A stretch of 64,000 nucleotides of DNA from Bombilactobacillus folatiphilus (GCF_023380265.1 NZ_CP093366.1:434001-498000); one strand, 5' to 3'; numbered from the stretch's first letter, positions 8,860 through 17,825 are shown. Numbers and translations: made by a program. The notes: generated from the sequence alone by a model not told the origin.

Positions 8860-9151
8860 AGCGTTTTTACTTTTAGATAGTATGTTAGGCTTTTTCTTAG
8901 TTTTACAGGCGATTAGTATTATTCCCTTGTGCATTTTGCCAACGCAAGACAAATTACATCATGAGGAGATACGGACAGGGTTAAAAATTGCTTTGTATCA
9001 AAAAATAAAACATCGTGATTTGACAAAGTGTACATTGGATAATCGGCTATATGATTTAACACAACGAGGTTCAACAATTGAAGCTAAGTATCAAAAGGAA
9101 AAACTTATCTATAATTTACAAACCAAAACATTCAGCTTTTTTACTCAGTGA
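8840..9151 (+). CDS. comGE: Minor pseudopilin ComGE-like protein
   Basis: 103 residues, starting MHKNQHK then AFLLLDSMLGFFLVLQAIS, a prepilin-like leader and hydrophobic helix with Asp in place of the usual Glu. The start is TTG at 8840, supported by GGGGG at 8828-8832. Identification rests on order in the operon and the N-terminus. Overlaps both neighbours. Confidence 0.8.
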   Translation: MHKNQHKAFLLLDSMLGFFLVLQAISIIPLCILPTQDKLHHEEIRTGLKIALYQKIKHRDLTKCTLDNRLYDLTQRGSTIEAKYQKEKLIYNLQTKTFSFFTQ

Positions 9152-9584
9152 AGCGTTAGTCTCCTTGTTGATTTTGGTATTAACATTATCTTGCATGTCC
9201 TATTTTGTTACGAATTATCATCAACAACAAAAATCACTTTTCCATTCTAATAGTGATTGGGTGGTAGCAATGTTGCGCTTAGAATCAATTAGTGAACATG
9301 CGACAATTACTGAAACTACGGACGATTGCGTTACGTTTTTAACGGATCCACAAGCACCCAAGCCCAATAAATTATATAAATTACAGATTTATAAGGATAT
9401 GCTACGCTTGTCCAGTGACAAAGAAGGTCATATGCCGTTATTGCTTAATCAAAATTATTTGCGATTACAAGTTCAAGATCAAGTTTTAAGGATAACTTCT
9501 ATTGACCAGTTTGGTCGAAAGTGGGAATATTATGTTGACTTCCAATCAGCGTCATCCAAAGCATCAAGCGATGATCTCCGTTAG
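9078..9584 (+). CDS. comGF: Minor pseudopilin ComGF-like protein
   Basis: Contains HSAFLLSEALVSLLILVLTLS, a prepilin-type N-terminal helix, followed by a soluble part of about 130 residues with the pattern of ComGF (LRLQVQDQVLRITSIDQFGRKWEYYV). There is no in-frame ATG before the helix. The TTG at 9078 is the first possible start, but a start nearer the helix is equally possible. The long overlap with comGE suggests coupled translation. Confidence 0.82.
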   Translation: MKLSIKRKNLSIIYKPKHSAFLLSEALVSLLILVLTLSCMSYFVTNYHQQQKSLFHSNSDWVVAMLRLESISEHATITETTDDCVTFLTDPQAPKPNKLYKLQIYKDMLRLSSDKEGHMPLLLNQNYLRLQVQDQVLRITSIDQFGRKWEYYVDFQSASSKASSDDLR

Positions 9585-9714
9585 TGCAATTTTTTTATTG
9601 AATATTGAATGTCTGTTTTTAGTAGTTTATTTAAATTTTTATCAAACAGAATTACACAGTCAAAAACAGTTGGGTCAAATTTATACTGAAAAAATTACAA
9701 ATTTTGCTAAATGA
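9532..9714 (+). CDS. comGG: ComGG-position small membrane protein
   Basis: 60 residues from the ATG at 9532 (frame open from 9502), with one hydrophobic segment (MISVSAIFLLNIECLFLVVYL) after a basic leader. It overlaps comGF by about 50 bases and ends just before the methyltransferase gene. Its place as the seventh comG gene suggests ComGG. Sequence similarity alone would not show this; it lacks the usual prepilin Glu. Confidence 0.65.
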   Translation: MLTSNQRHPKHQAMISVSAIFLLNIECLFLVVYLNFYQTELHSQKQLGQIYTEKITNFAK

Positions 9715-9766
9715 GTGGACTTCGGCTAAGATATTAGGAGGAATTAGAGTAGGAGGAGATGACCTA

Positions 9767-10792
9767 ATGAATGAAGTTCAAGCTCGAATTCAGCAGATTT
9801 ATCAATTTGTAGATCAAACAACAACCGAATTAAAACAGGATTTGCGTGTTTCTTATCAAGATGCTTTGTCGGAAAATATTTTAAATATTTTAGGTCAAAC
9901 AACTTTTGTTGAAGATGGTTTTCCTAATGAAGAACAAGCTGCGCATTTAAATCAACAATATCAAAATTTTGATCTGAAGAGTTTTACTAGACATGAAATT
10001 AAGAAAGCGCTTGAATTGAGTATTATCAAGGCGCAACGTTTGGATAAAGTAGATGTTAATCATTTAATGACGCCAGATATTATTGGAACCATATGTTCAT
10101 TAGTAATTATAGAAATCTTTCAAGCATATCCTAAACCGAAGTTGCAGGTTGTAGATCCGGCTGTGGGAACGGGCAATTTTCTTTTTCAAATTGCACAAGA
10201 TCTGAAGCAAGATATGAATTTAAGCTTACAATTGTATGGATTGGATAACGATGATCAAATGTTGATGTTGACTGATGCATTTAGTCAAGCAATTGGTATT
10301 GAGATTGATCTATATCATCAGGATGCTGTTGCGGATTGGTTATTGCAAGATTTTGATTTGATTTTGTCAGATTTACCGGTGGGATATTATCCATTAGATG
10401 AAAATACTACTAATTTTAAAACAAAGTCTGAAAAGGGTCATTCCTATGCTCATCATTTAATCATTGAACAAGCGATGAAATATGTACAGCCAGGTGGCTT
10501 AGGTGTTTTTGTGGTTCCGTCACAAATCTTTCAAACCGATCAAGCTAAATCATTGGCAGAATGGATGGTTAAAGATGTTTATTTACAAGCCGTGTTAAGT
10601 TTGTCGAATGATTTGTTTGCGAGTCTAGAAGCTGCCAAATCAATTGTTGTTTTACAGCGGCATGGACAAAATGCTAAACAAAGTCCACAAGTATTGATGG
10701 GGCAAATTCCTAGCTTGGATCGATCCGCTGAAATGGCACAATTTAAGCGTCAGTTGCAGATTTGGAGTCAAAATACTTTTAACTGGGGGTAA
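9767..10792 (+). CDS. Class I SAM-dependent methyltransferase (N6-DNA-methylase-like, YtxK family)
   Basis: 341 residues from the ATG at 9767, which has AGGAGGAG at about 9750; the frame is open from 9704. SAM motif I is VVDPAVGTGNFLFQI near residue 130. Motif IV reads DLILSDLPVGYYP in place of the DNA N6-adenine methylase NPPY/DPPY. Genes of this family sit between comG and ackA in many lactobacilli and bacilli. The substrate is not known, and the altered motif IV argues against a typical restriction-modification methylase. Ends 2 bases before ackA. Confidence 0.85.
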   Translation: MNEVQARIQQIYQFVDQTTTELKQDLRVSYQDALSENILNILGQTTFVEDGFPNEEQAAHLNQQYQNFDLKSFTRHEIKKALELSIIKAQRLDKVDVNHLMTPDIIGTICSLVIIEIFQAYPKPKLQVVDPAVGTGNFLFQIAQDLKQDMNLSLQLYGLDNDDQMLMLTDAFSQAIGIEIDLYHQDAVADWLLQDFDLILSDLPVGYYPLDENTTNFKTKSEKGHSYAHHLIIEQAMKYVQPGGLGVFVVPSQIFQTDQAKSLAEWMVKDVYLQAVLSLSNDLFASLEAAKSIVVLQRHGQNAKQSPQVLMGQIPSLDRSAEMAQFKRQLQIWSQNTFNWG

Positions 10793-10794
10793 GT

Positions 10795-11991
10795 ATGATG
10801 CAACAAATTTTAGTAGTGAATTCTGGGAGCTCTACATTGAAATTTAAGCTCTTTCAAATGCCTGACGAAGAAGTTATTGCTCAGGGCATGGTTGATCGGC
10901 TGGGTAGTGACAAATCAGTGTTTGAAATTAAGTTCCATGGCCAAAAGCAGACGAAAAACTTACCGATTAAGTCGCATGCGGCAGCAGTTGATTATTTGAT
11001 GAAACAATTATTAGGATTAGGAATTATTAAGGATATTAAGGATATTTCAGGTATTGGTCATCGTGTAGTTTCTGGTGGACCGGTTTTTGATAATTCGATT
11101 GCGATGTCAGATGATAATTTATCAAAATTGGCTGAAGTAGACGAGTATGCGCCATTGCATAATCCTGCTGAAAGAAAAGGAATCGAAGCATTTAATGAAA
11201 TGTTACCTGGAGTTCCACAAGTAGCTGTTTTTGATACCAGTTTTTACCGTGATTTACCTGAAATGAACAAAATTTATTCTATCCCACGTCATTTGGATCA
11301 CAAATATGGTGCTCACAAATATGGTGCTCACGGTACAAGCCATCATTATGTATCGGATGAAGCGGCAAAATTACTTAATAAAAATTTATCGTCGTTAAAA
11401 ATGATTACTTTACACATGGGTAGCGGGGTATCGGTGACTGCTGAAAAAGATGGTAAGGCATTTGATACTTCGATGGGTTTTACACCTATTTCAGGTGTAA
11501 CAATGAGTTCGCGAGCTGGTGATGTTGATGTATCATTAGTAGCTTTTTTAATGGAAAAATTGCAAATTAATGATATGCAAAAAATGATTGACTTATTAAA
11601 TAATGATTCTGGTTTAAAGGGTATTTCAGGAATTTCGCCTGATATGCGCGATTTAATTGCAGCACGAAAAACTAATCCTGATGCCCAGTTGGCGATTGAT
11701 GTGTTCATTAATCGTATTGTTAAATATGTTGGTAGTTATATCGCAGAGATGCATGGACTAGATGTTATGGTCTTTACAGCAGGTATGGGCGAAAATAATC
11801 CGCACATTCGAGCGAAAGTAATGCAGAATTTTGAGTTTTTAGGTATGCAAGTTGATCATGAGAGCAATGATAATGGACAAGGAGCACGGATTATTACTAC
11901 GCCAAATTCAAAAATTAAGGGACTGGTTGTACCTACTGATGAAGAGTTGATGATTGCACGGGAATTTGAGCGATTGGTTCAATCTAATTAA
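10795..11991 (+). CDS. ackA: Acetate kinase
   Basis: Interconverts acetyl phosphate plus ADP with acetate plus ATP, the ATP-yielding step of acetate formation. 398 residues, full length. Motifs: ILVVNSGSSTLKFKL at the N-terminus, GHRVVSGG, YGAHGTSHHYV (catalytic His region) and AGMGENN near the C-terminus. A perfect 15-bp tandem repeat (11299-11328) encodes HKYGAHKYGA next to the active site, but total length matches the family. GGGGG at 10785-10789 could serve either of two adjacent ATGs (10795, 10798). Confidence 0.97.
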   Translation: MMQQILVVNSGSSTLKFKLFQMPDEEVIAQGMVDRLGSDKSVFEIKFHGQKQTKNLPIKSHAAAVDYLMKQLLGLGIIKDIKDISGIGHRVVSGGPVFDNSIAMSDDNLSKLAEVDEYAPLHNPAERKGIEAFNEMLPGVPQVAVFDTSFYRDLPEMNKIYSIPRHLDHKYGAHKYGAHGTSHHYVSDEAAKLLNKNLSSLKMITLHMGSGVSVTAEKDGKAFDTSMGFTPISGVTMSSRAGDVDVSLVAFLMEKLQINDMQKMIDLLNNDSGLKGISGISPDMRDLIAARKTNPDAQLAIDVFINRIVKYVGSYIAEMHGLDVMVFTAGMGENNPHIRAKVMQNFEFLGMQVDHESNDNGQGARIITTPNSKIKGLVVPTDEELMIAREFERLVQSN

Positions 11992-11998
11992 TGGATAT

Positions 11999-12027
11999 TT
12001 GAATTTCTATCGAATTCGTGATAACAT
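11999..12027 (+). promoter_or_regulatory. Possible ssrA promoter
   Basis: TTGAAT at 11999-12004, 17 bases, TAACAT at 12022-12027, about 15 bases before the mature tmRNA 5' end. The -10 match is only moderate. Confidence 0.4.
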
Positions 12028-12042
12028 CTTCTTATGTATGAA

Positions 12043-12408
12043 GGGGATGTTATGGATTCGACATATGTAGTTGAGCATTGGTTGCATCTCGTAGGTTACG
12101 GCTACGTAAAAACGTTACAGTTAAATTATAACTGCAAAAAATAACAATAATTCTTACGCTTTAGCTGCTTAATCTCAGTTTAAAGTGTGATCTATTCAAT
12201 CTTGCTCAAGGGTTGTTTTTGGGTCTCAAAATATTGGGCTACGATTAATTGTGCTACCTGAGCAATTAATAAGAGATTAGTAGGTTAGTCGTTAAGGTTA
12301 GCCTAGTTGCACGGCGCGCTTGACGGTGAAATTTAAATGGTGTAGCTATGGATGTAGATGCTAATGTGGCAGTACGTGTGGACAGGAGTTCGATTCTCCT
12401 CATCTCCA
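12043..12408 (+). ncRNA. ssrA: tmRNA (transfer-messenger RNA)
   Basis: Rescues stalled ribosomes by trans-translation with SmpB and tags the product for proteolysis. The tRNA-like ends pair as GGGGATG (12043-12049) with CATCTCC (12401-12407). The T arm carries GTTCGATTC, and A12408 is the discriminator. The tag frame starts with the resume codon GCA at 12134 and reads AKNNNNSYALAA with TAA at 12170-12172. Such a tag is usual in Lactobacillaceae. An integrase remnant follows the 3' end. Confidence 0.96.
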
Positions 12409-12452
12409 TTTGAGGTTTATCAAATAGATTCAAGTAACATCATTTTACAACA

Positions 12453-12495
12453 GAAACACCTTTAAACTAACCGTTTAAAGGTGTTTCTTGGATTT
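12453..12495 (+). terminator. Hairpin after tmRNA
   Basis: Perfect 15-bp stem (12453-12467 with 12473-12487) and a 5-base loop, followed by a short interrupted T stretch. Confidence 0.75.
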
Positions 12496-12542
12496 TGATT
12501 ATTAGTTTAAATTCAAATAATTCCATCTTAAAACGGTTTTTT

Positions 12543-12562
12543 GTTACCACATGTGTTACCAC
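12543..12562. repeat. Short direct repeat GTTACCAC at the integrase-remnant 3' end
   Basis: GTTACCAC at 12543-12550 and again at 12555-12562, separated by ATGT. It lies between the tmRNA terminator and the stop codon of the integrase remnant, where attachment or arm-site repeats would be expected. Confidence 0.5.
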
Positions 12563-12572
12563 GAAATTTACT

Positions 12573-12735
12573 CTTCCTTTTGTTGGTTTAATAGATTAAG
12601 TGCATCAATTATCTTTTAATTTGAGTTACTAGTTTCATGTTCGTAAATATTCATAGGTAGTATCGACCAAGTTGCTTTTGAACATCTTTGGCTGAATGGT
12701 AGGGGTTCTCGTTGAATACGTGTGGTGACATCATT
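12573..12735 (-). pseudogene. Remnant of a tyrosine recombinase (phage/island integrase) C-terminus
   Basis: Minus-strand reading gives NENPYHSAKDVQKQLGR, then after a frameshift TMNIYEHETSNSN, an in-frame stop, and KIIDALNLLNQQKEE with a final stop. This matches the end of phage integrases: the KDVQxxLGH region, the nucleophilic Tyr in TMxIYxH and a final helix. Most of the protein, including the catalytic Arg box, is gone. It points back toward the tmRNA 3' end, a classic attachment site. Confidence 0.72.
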
Positions 12736-12804
12736 TTAATATTATTCATGTTATTCTTCACTGTTCAATAAGTGCTTTAAGTTTTATTGAATCTGCAGAA
12801 TTAT

Positions 12805-12851
12805 AAAAAAATACATCTCCAAGCTTATTCTAAAGTTGGGAGATGTATTTT
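12805..12851 (-). terminator. Terminator of the minus-strand WxL-like gene
   Basis: Stem 12809-12820 with 12839-12850, followed on the minus strand by a T run. It directly follows the stop at 12855. Confidence 0.85.
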
Positions 12852-12854
12852 AAA

Positions 12855-15247
12855 TTATTCTAAACTAGAAGTAAGTGTCCACTTGATAGTACCCTTATAA
12901 TTACCCGCTTGAGGATTATTAACCATTAGACGCCACTTATTATTAATATAAGGCGTTAAATCCGTTACACCCAATTTATTGAATCCAGTAGAATTTAAAG
13001 GGAGACCGTCAGATGTTAGTGGTGCGTAGCTACCGTCACTTTGTTTTAATTGCAGTGCGTTAACATCATTTATTTTTTGACCGCTGGTACTAGTTAATTG
13101 TTGATTAGCGTCGGTACTATCGTAAGCAACCTTCACTTGATAGTTACTGCTTGTAGATGGTGAATAATGGGTAACTTTTAAAGAACTAGCTGTACTACTG
13201 TCACCATAAATTCCAGTTGCATTCTTAATTAAAGAACCGAAATCAATACGGTCAGGAACAGACGTAAAGTATGTTGTGTCCATGAGATAGGCTGTAACTT
13301 TATTAGAATCTGCAGAAATTACTTGGTTGGTTATGATAGGCTTGGCATAAGCAGTAACTTGACTCGCCACCGAATTTGGAGGAGTATCGGTCTTCGAAAT
13401 TGTTTTTGAAAAAGTGATTTCAATCGTACTATTGGCAAGCAAAGGTTTTGATGCAGGATCTTTAATAGTGAAATTACCGGGACTATTGTTTGTAGCCGTC
13501 AGATCAGTACCAGGTTCATCAGCCGATTTTTTGAGCTTGGCATGAATATCACTTGCATCCACATTTTGAACTTTAAATTGAGAGACATCAGTATTTATTG
13601 TGTAATCTAATTTGAAATTGAGCGTATCGCCCGGAAGGTATGTTGCTATATCCTGATAGCTACTACCTGACAGACTCATATTTTTTAACTTGTTGAGTTA
13701 GCGAAGCTTTCAAATCCAATTTTTTGACGGGAATAGTGAGTGATTTTTGGAGGTTTTTTGAAGTAACATCTGACATGTCCTTTCCGATGGCTTGACCCGT
13801 GGCGGTAATGGTTTGACCGGAGGCTGCATAATTGATTGTCGCATCGAATGTAATAGACGTTTCGTTACTATCAACAATATCTAAAAATTACTTGGCTGAA
13901 ATTGTAATCCATCTGCATCATTGGTTATCTGGCTGTCATTAGACGGAATAGAGGTTTGTTTACCATTGCTATCCGTCAATTTAATTGAATTGGGGTCAAT
14001 GGTTAAACCATTTTTGATACTGAAACTATTAATCAACTTGGAGATTCTCCAGTCACTACTAGAACCTTCATTAGAAACAGACAGTCTGAAATGTAGTTTA
14101 TCACCAACTTGATTTGTACCGTCTGTTCGAGTGGTGTTTTCATAAGTTTGCTTCAGTATGGGTTGAACTTTGCCTTGAGTATTCATTCCGATGGAAACGC
14201 CATAATTATCAGTTTCACCTGATTGTAGTGTTTGATAAGGCCATAGCAAGGAGTACGAAGTATCACTACCGTCGGTACCGCCATAAAGAATATCGCCATT
14301 ATTGTGATGTGTAGCTTCTTGCCCTTTTGCATCTTTAAAATTAGTACCAGTAAAAATAGGATAGGCTGGGTCCACGATATAGTTGTTAATCGGTAACCAA
14401 TTTGAAGTATAATGGGCCAGATAACGATTTGGACCATTTGGTGTATCTAAATTAACGTTTAAACGATATTGAGTTCGATCCTCTCTAAAGTTGGGACTAT
14501 TTGGGTTACTATATTTAGGATCGCTAAAATCATTTTCAATGTAAAAACCATGATTATTCCCTAATGACTTGACGGGCACATTATCTTGATTGTTCAAATC
14601 TGTATCTTCACCGTTCATGACACCAAAACTAACGGGATTGGAACTAACATTTTTAATAAATAATTGTTGGTCAAGATTACCATCAAAATCCTTGGAAGGT
14701 CCCAACACAATTTCAAATTCTAAAATATCGGAGGAATTTGTACTTGCAGTAGTATACCCCATACATTTCAAATAACTATTTGATCCATCCATTGCTGTAT
14801 AAAATGTTAAATCATCAGCGTTGTTTAATAGACCTGCCATGGGAGAGGGCTAACAAGAGCAAAATCCATACTGGTTGCAGGATCATAGCTTGTGTTATAC
14901 ACCGTGGTAAATAGAGCTTGAATATACTGTTCTGAATGTTTTATGAAAAAATTGGACTTTATTGTGGAACTAGTATTGTCAGGTACAACACCGTGTGGCT
15001 CCCAAGATCCAAAGGTATAACCTAACTGAGTGTTACCACCTAAGTTAATGTAGGAAGGTGTGATATACATGAGCTGGGCCCAATTCTTTACTCCATCGTC
15101 AATATCTGCATTGGGATTGGTTCTGCTTAATATAGTTTGATTAAGTGTTGAATCTGCTTTGACTGGTGTATTAGTACTACTTAAAAAGAAGGACAAACCC
15201 AAGATTAAACTGGAAATAATGATTTGAAAGTAGGTTTTTTTGGTCAA
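12855..15247 (-). pseudogene. Large WxL-like cell-surface protein, broken by three frameshifts
   Basis: The minus strand carries three open pieces (15247-14825, 14840-13881, 13679-12855) that join into one protein of about 800 residues. It starts at TTG 15247 with a GGAG site and a signal peptide (KKTYFQIIISSLILGLSFFL, then VKADS). A long beta-rich extracellular region follows. The C-terminal domain has VPDRIDFGS and two WxL motifs (KWRLMV, IKWTLTSSLE). The breaks lie at 14841-14849 (GGGAGAGGG on the plus strand), at A5 13883-13887 and at T6 13681-13686; one-base changes restore the frame at each. WxL domains bind the peptidoglycan surface non-covalently. The paralogue at 33528-35993 shares LFxKNVxN, LGNNxGF, GPNRY and LLWP. 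Either decay, tract-length variation or assembly error. Confidence 0.75.
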
Positions 15248-15480
15248 TTTTACTCCAAACTCCTTTTATATAAATCGAAAATAAATTATTTTGAAAGCAT
15301 TAGTTTTGTCTTATATAAATTATTAGTTTATTGAGTAATGGTAAATTCTTATTTAAAATTACTAATAATTAGTTAATTAATTACCTAAAAATTATTATTA
15401 ATTACTTTTTTAAAAATAATATTATAATAGGTGACAGTAGCAACCACGGTTTTAATTCTGCGGCAAGAATGGTTATAATT
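15248..15480. other. Very AT-rich intergenic region
   Basis: Upstream region of the minus-strand surface-protein gene. It presumably carries that gene's promoter, but the low complexity prevents a firm assignment. No gene seen. Confidence 0.4.
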
Positions 15481-15488
15481 TCACAGAA

Positions 15489-15716
15489 TTAACGATTTTT
15501 TTCACTATAATTTCCATAAGCAACTATGCCGGTTCTAGTAACAGCTAAAACGCTTTTATAATTTTTAGTTTCACTTGATAATTCATGGCTTGAGCTTGAT
15601 TTTTCAATACATAATTTATGATTGACATCGATTTTAATTGGAATTAATTCTTCCATAATATTTAGTTTTAATTTTTTTGAGTGAAAGATTTGATAAATTG
15701 ATTTTACGAAGGACAA
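15489..15716 (-). CDS. Small hypothetical ORF, doubtful
   Basis: 75 codons; a 55-residue version starts at the ATG at 15656. Charged, with no signal peptide, membrane segment or motif I recognise. No good ribosome site. It could be a chance frame or a remnant. Confidence 0.2.
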   Translation of the reverse strand: MSFVKSIYQIFHSKKLKLNIMEELIPIKIDVNHKLCIEKSSSSHELSSETKNYKSVLAVTRTGIVAYGNYSEKNR

Positions 15717-15868
15717 TTAGATGGTTCATGACAGTCATGCTTAGCAAAATTATGATTAGTGCTTAAAGTTTGTTGTTTCTCTTAATATATGAAAGAATGT
15801 TGACTAATTACAAATTCTTTCACTATTATTTGCGAATGTTAATATGCTATTTTATCTGTAATGTTCGG

Positions 15869-15897
15869 TTGACTATGAGTGAAAAATTCGTTATGGT
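15869..15897 (+). promoter_or_regulatory. Promoter of the nucleoside hydrolase gene
   Basis: TTGACT at 15869-15874, 17 bases, TATGGT at 15892-15897, about 30 bases upstream of the ATG. Confidence 0.6.
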
Positions 15898-15928
15898 TTA
15901 GTTAGTTTTATTAAGGGAGGATCATTCA

Positions 15929-16861
15929 ATGCGCAATTTTTATTTCAATCATGATGGTAATGTTGATGATTTGGTGTCTTTAATCTTGTTGTTAAAGATG
16001 CCTGATGTTAAGCTTTTAGGGGTTGGTGTTACGGATGCTGATTGTTATGTTGAACCAGCGGCCTCTGCTTCACAGAAAATTATTGATTTATTTGGTCAAG
16101 ATGGTCGCAAGCCTAGGGATGTTGCTAAATCTAATTCACGAGCCGCTCATCAATTTCCTAAAGAGTGGCGCTTAAGCTCTTTTTCGTTTGATGATTTTCC
16201 TATTTTAAATGAGCATGGTGAGCCCCAAACGCCGTTGGCGGTTAAACCAGCTCATTTAGATATGATTGATAAGATTAAAAAGGCTGATAGTAAGGTGACT
16301 TTAGTAATGACGGGGCCATTATCAGATTTAGCGCGTGCTTTAAAAATTGACCCGACAATTAGTAATCAAATTGAAAAACTTTATTGGATGGGTGGTGCAC
16401 TCAACAGTAAAGGGAATGTTTTTGAACCAGGTGCCGATGATACGATGGAATGGAATGCGTATTGGGATGCTCCTGCTGTGAAAACCGTTTGGGATTCTGA
16501 TTTAGATATTGTGATGGTTGGTTTAGATAGTACTGATCAAGTTCCACTCACTAAAGAGTTGCGTTTACGCTGGGCTAAGCAGCGTCGATATCCAGCTTTA
16601 GATTTGATTGGTCAAGGTTATTCCTTGGTGCATTCGTTTGAGGCCGGTTCAATATATTATTTGTGGGATGTTTTGACGACGCTTGTCAGCAACTACCCTG
16701 AATTGACTGATTCTAAACAAGTTAGAACTGATGTTATTACCAGTGGGCCTTCTGAGGGACGGACGTATCAAACGGATCAGGGACGGGAAATTACTTTTAT
16801 TCAAAATGTTGATGCAAAAGCCTTTTATAACAAAATTGATGAATTAGCCCGTTTAAATTAA
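15929..16861 (+). CDS. Inosine/uridine-preferring nucleoside hydrolase family protein
   Basis: Hydrolyses the N-glycosidic bond of ribonucleosides for base salvage. 310 residues, family-typical. The N-terminal metal/ribose site reads HDGNVDDLVSLILLL (the family motif is DxDxGxDD; Asp-Asp retained, first Asp replaced by His-Asp spacing). VTLVMTGPLSDLARAL and LYWMGGALNSKGNV follow. GGGAGG lies upstream. Monocistronic with its own terminator. Exact base preference cannot be told. Confidence 0.88.
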   Translation: MRNFYFNHDGNVDDLVSLILLLKMPDVKLLGVGVTDADCYVEPAASASQKIIDLFGQDGRKPRDVAKSNSRAAHQFPKEWRLSSFSFDDFPILNEHGEPQTPLAVKPAHLDMIDKIKKADSKVTLVMTGPLSDLARALKIDPTISNQIEKLYWMGGALNSKGNVFEPGADDTMEWNAYWDAPAVKTVWDSDLDIVMVGLDSTDQVPLTKELRLRWAKQRRYPALDLIGQGYSLVHSFEAGSIYYLWDVLTTLVSNYPELTDSKQVRTDVITSGPSEGRTYQTDQGREITFIQNVDAKAFYNKIDELARLN

Positions 16862-16874
16862 AAATTAGTTTATA

Positions 16875-16912
16875 AGCATTTGTCTGGTATTTGAGACAAA
16901 TGCTGTTTTGAT
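16875..16912 (+). terminator. Terminator after the nucleoside hydrolase gene
   Basis: Perfect 11-bp stem (16875-16885 with 16894-16904), followed by GTTTTGATTTTT. Confidence 0.85.
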
Positions 16913-16995
16913 TTTTAGGTAGAAAATGCGGCTTGCTAAACGACGGTAGAAACTATAAAATGAAGAATAACTAATAAATTAATTTAGGGGTACAA

Positions 16996-17619
16996 ATGAA
17001 GAAATTAATAATGAAACGACAATTGATTTTTGGTGGTTTGATTGTCGGACTCTTTTATTGGTTGATGACAATGTCTGTTCAGGCAGACTCAATTCAAGTT
17101 AAAAGCGTTCAGTCACCTCAAATTCAAGTGCAAAATAACTTAGCGCAGACACAGGCGGTACCAATGCCGGATATTCAAGTTAATGCCACTGGATTGCAGG
17201 CAGCGGATTCTCTTGTTGATCCTGATGCGGATGAAACTTTAACACTACCGGATATTGCTAAGAGTAATTTATTTATTCAAACTGCAAGTCAATATTTGGG
17301 TGTGCCATATGTTTGGGGTGGAACGACACCTGCTGGATTTGATTGTTCGGGATTAGTACAATATGTAGCACGTAAAAATGGTTTACTTTTACCGCGGACT
17401 TCACAAAGTCAAAGTTTGGTAGGGTCTTATGTGAAATTAGCTGATTTACAGCCGGGCGATTTAGTATTCTGGGGTCAACCAGGTGAAGCCGATCATGTTG
17501 GGATCTATGTAGGTGATGGTGAGTATATTCATGCACCACAACCTGGTGAACAAGTGAGAATTGGAAAGATCCAATGGTTTAAGCCCGACTTTGGTCGACG
17601 TTTGAGTGGTTTAGAGTAG
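16996..17619 (+). CDS. Secreted NlpC/P60 cell-wall endopeptidase
   Basis: Peptidoglycan hydrolase that cuts stem peptides. 207 residues: a signal peptide to about residue 30 (basic start, hydrophobic core, VQA-DS), a Gln-rich linker to about 90, then the NlpC/P60 domain. Catalytic residues are Cys117 (FDCSGLVQ), His167 (ADHVGIYVG) and His179 (YIHAP). It has no SH3 or LysM wall-binding domain, so it is probably released or loosely held. AGGGG precedes the ATG. Followed at 13 bases by a small membrane protein. Confidence 0.92.
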   Translation: MKKLIMKRQLIFGGLIVGLFYWLMTMSVQADSIQVKSVQSPQIQVQNNLAQTQAVPMPDIQVNATGLQAADSLVDPDADETLTLPDIAKSNLFIQTASQYLGVPYVWGGTTPAGFDCSGLVQYVARKNGLLLPRTSQSQSLVGSYVKLADLQPGDLVFWGQPGEADHVGIYVGDGEYIHAPQPGEQVRIGKIQWFKPDFGRRLSGLE

Positions 17620-17632
17620 TGGTGAATAAATT

Positions 17633-17821
17633 ATGTTGCGGTTAGTAACAGGAATTGGTTTGATTGTAGTGAGCTTTTGGTTATGCTTGCTGATTTATGT
17701 GAATCATCATCAGTTTGCGGAAACTGAATTAAAGCGTGTAGTTTATTTTTCTCAAATATGTAATGGAATTGTTGCTGTTTTATTATTCATTTTTGGATTA
17801 ATGTTAATCTTTTTTAAATAA
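17633..17821 (+). CDS. Small two-helix membrane protein of unknown function
   Basis: 62 residues with two hydrophobic segments (about 3-22 and 41-61) joined by a short polar loop. It follows the NlpC/P60 gene by 13 bases and ends right before a terminator, so the two are probably co-transcribed. The ribosome site is weak. No family recognised. Confidence 0.6.
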   Translation: MLRLVTGIGLIVVSFWLCLLIYVNHHQFAETELKRVVYFSQICNGIVAVLLFIFGLMLIFFK

Positions 17822-17825
17822 AAAA

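Noticed and set aside
11299-11328. 15-bp perfect tandem repeat in ackA as a possible insertion
   Set aside because: The region from SIP to GTSH has the same number of residues as in well-known acetate kinases, which also show a weak internal repeat here. So no residues were added.
15489-15716. 75-codon minus-strand frame as a real gene
   Set aside because: No ribosome site, no motif, and AT-rich surroundings favour chance. Kept only as a low-confidence feature.
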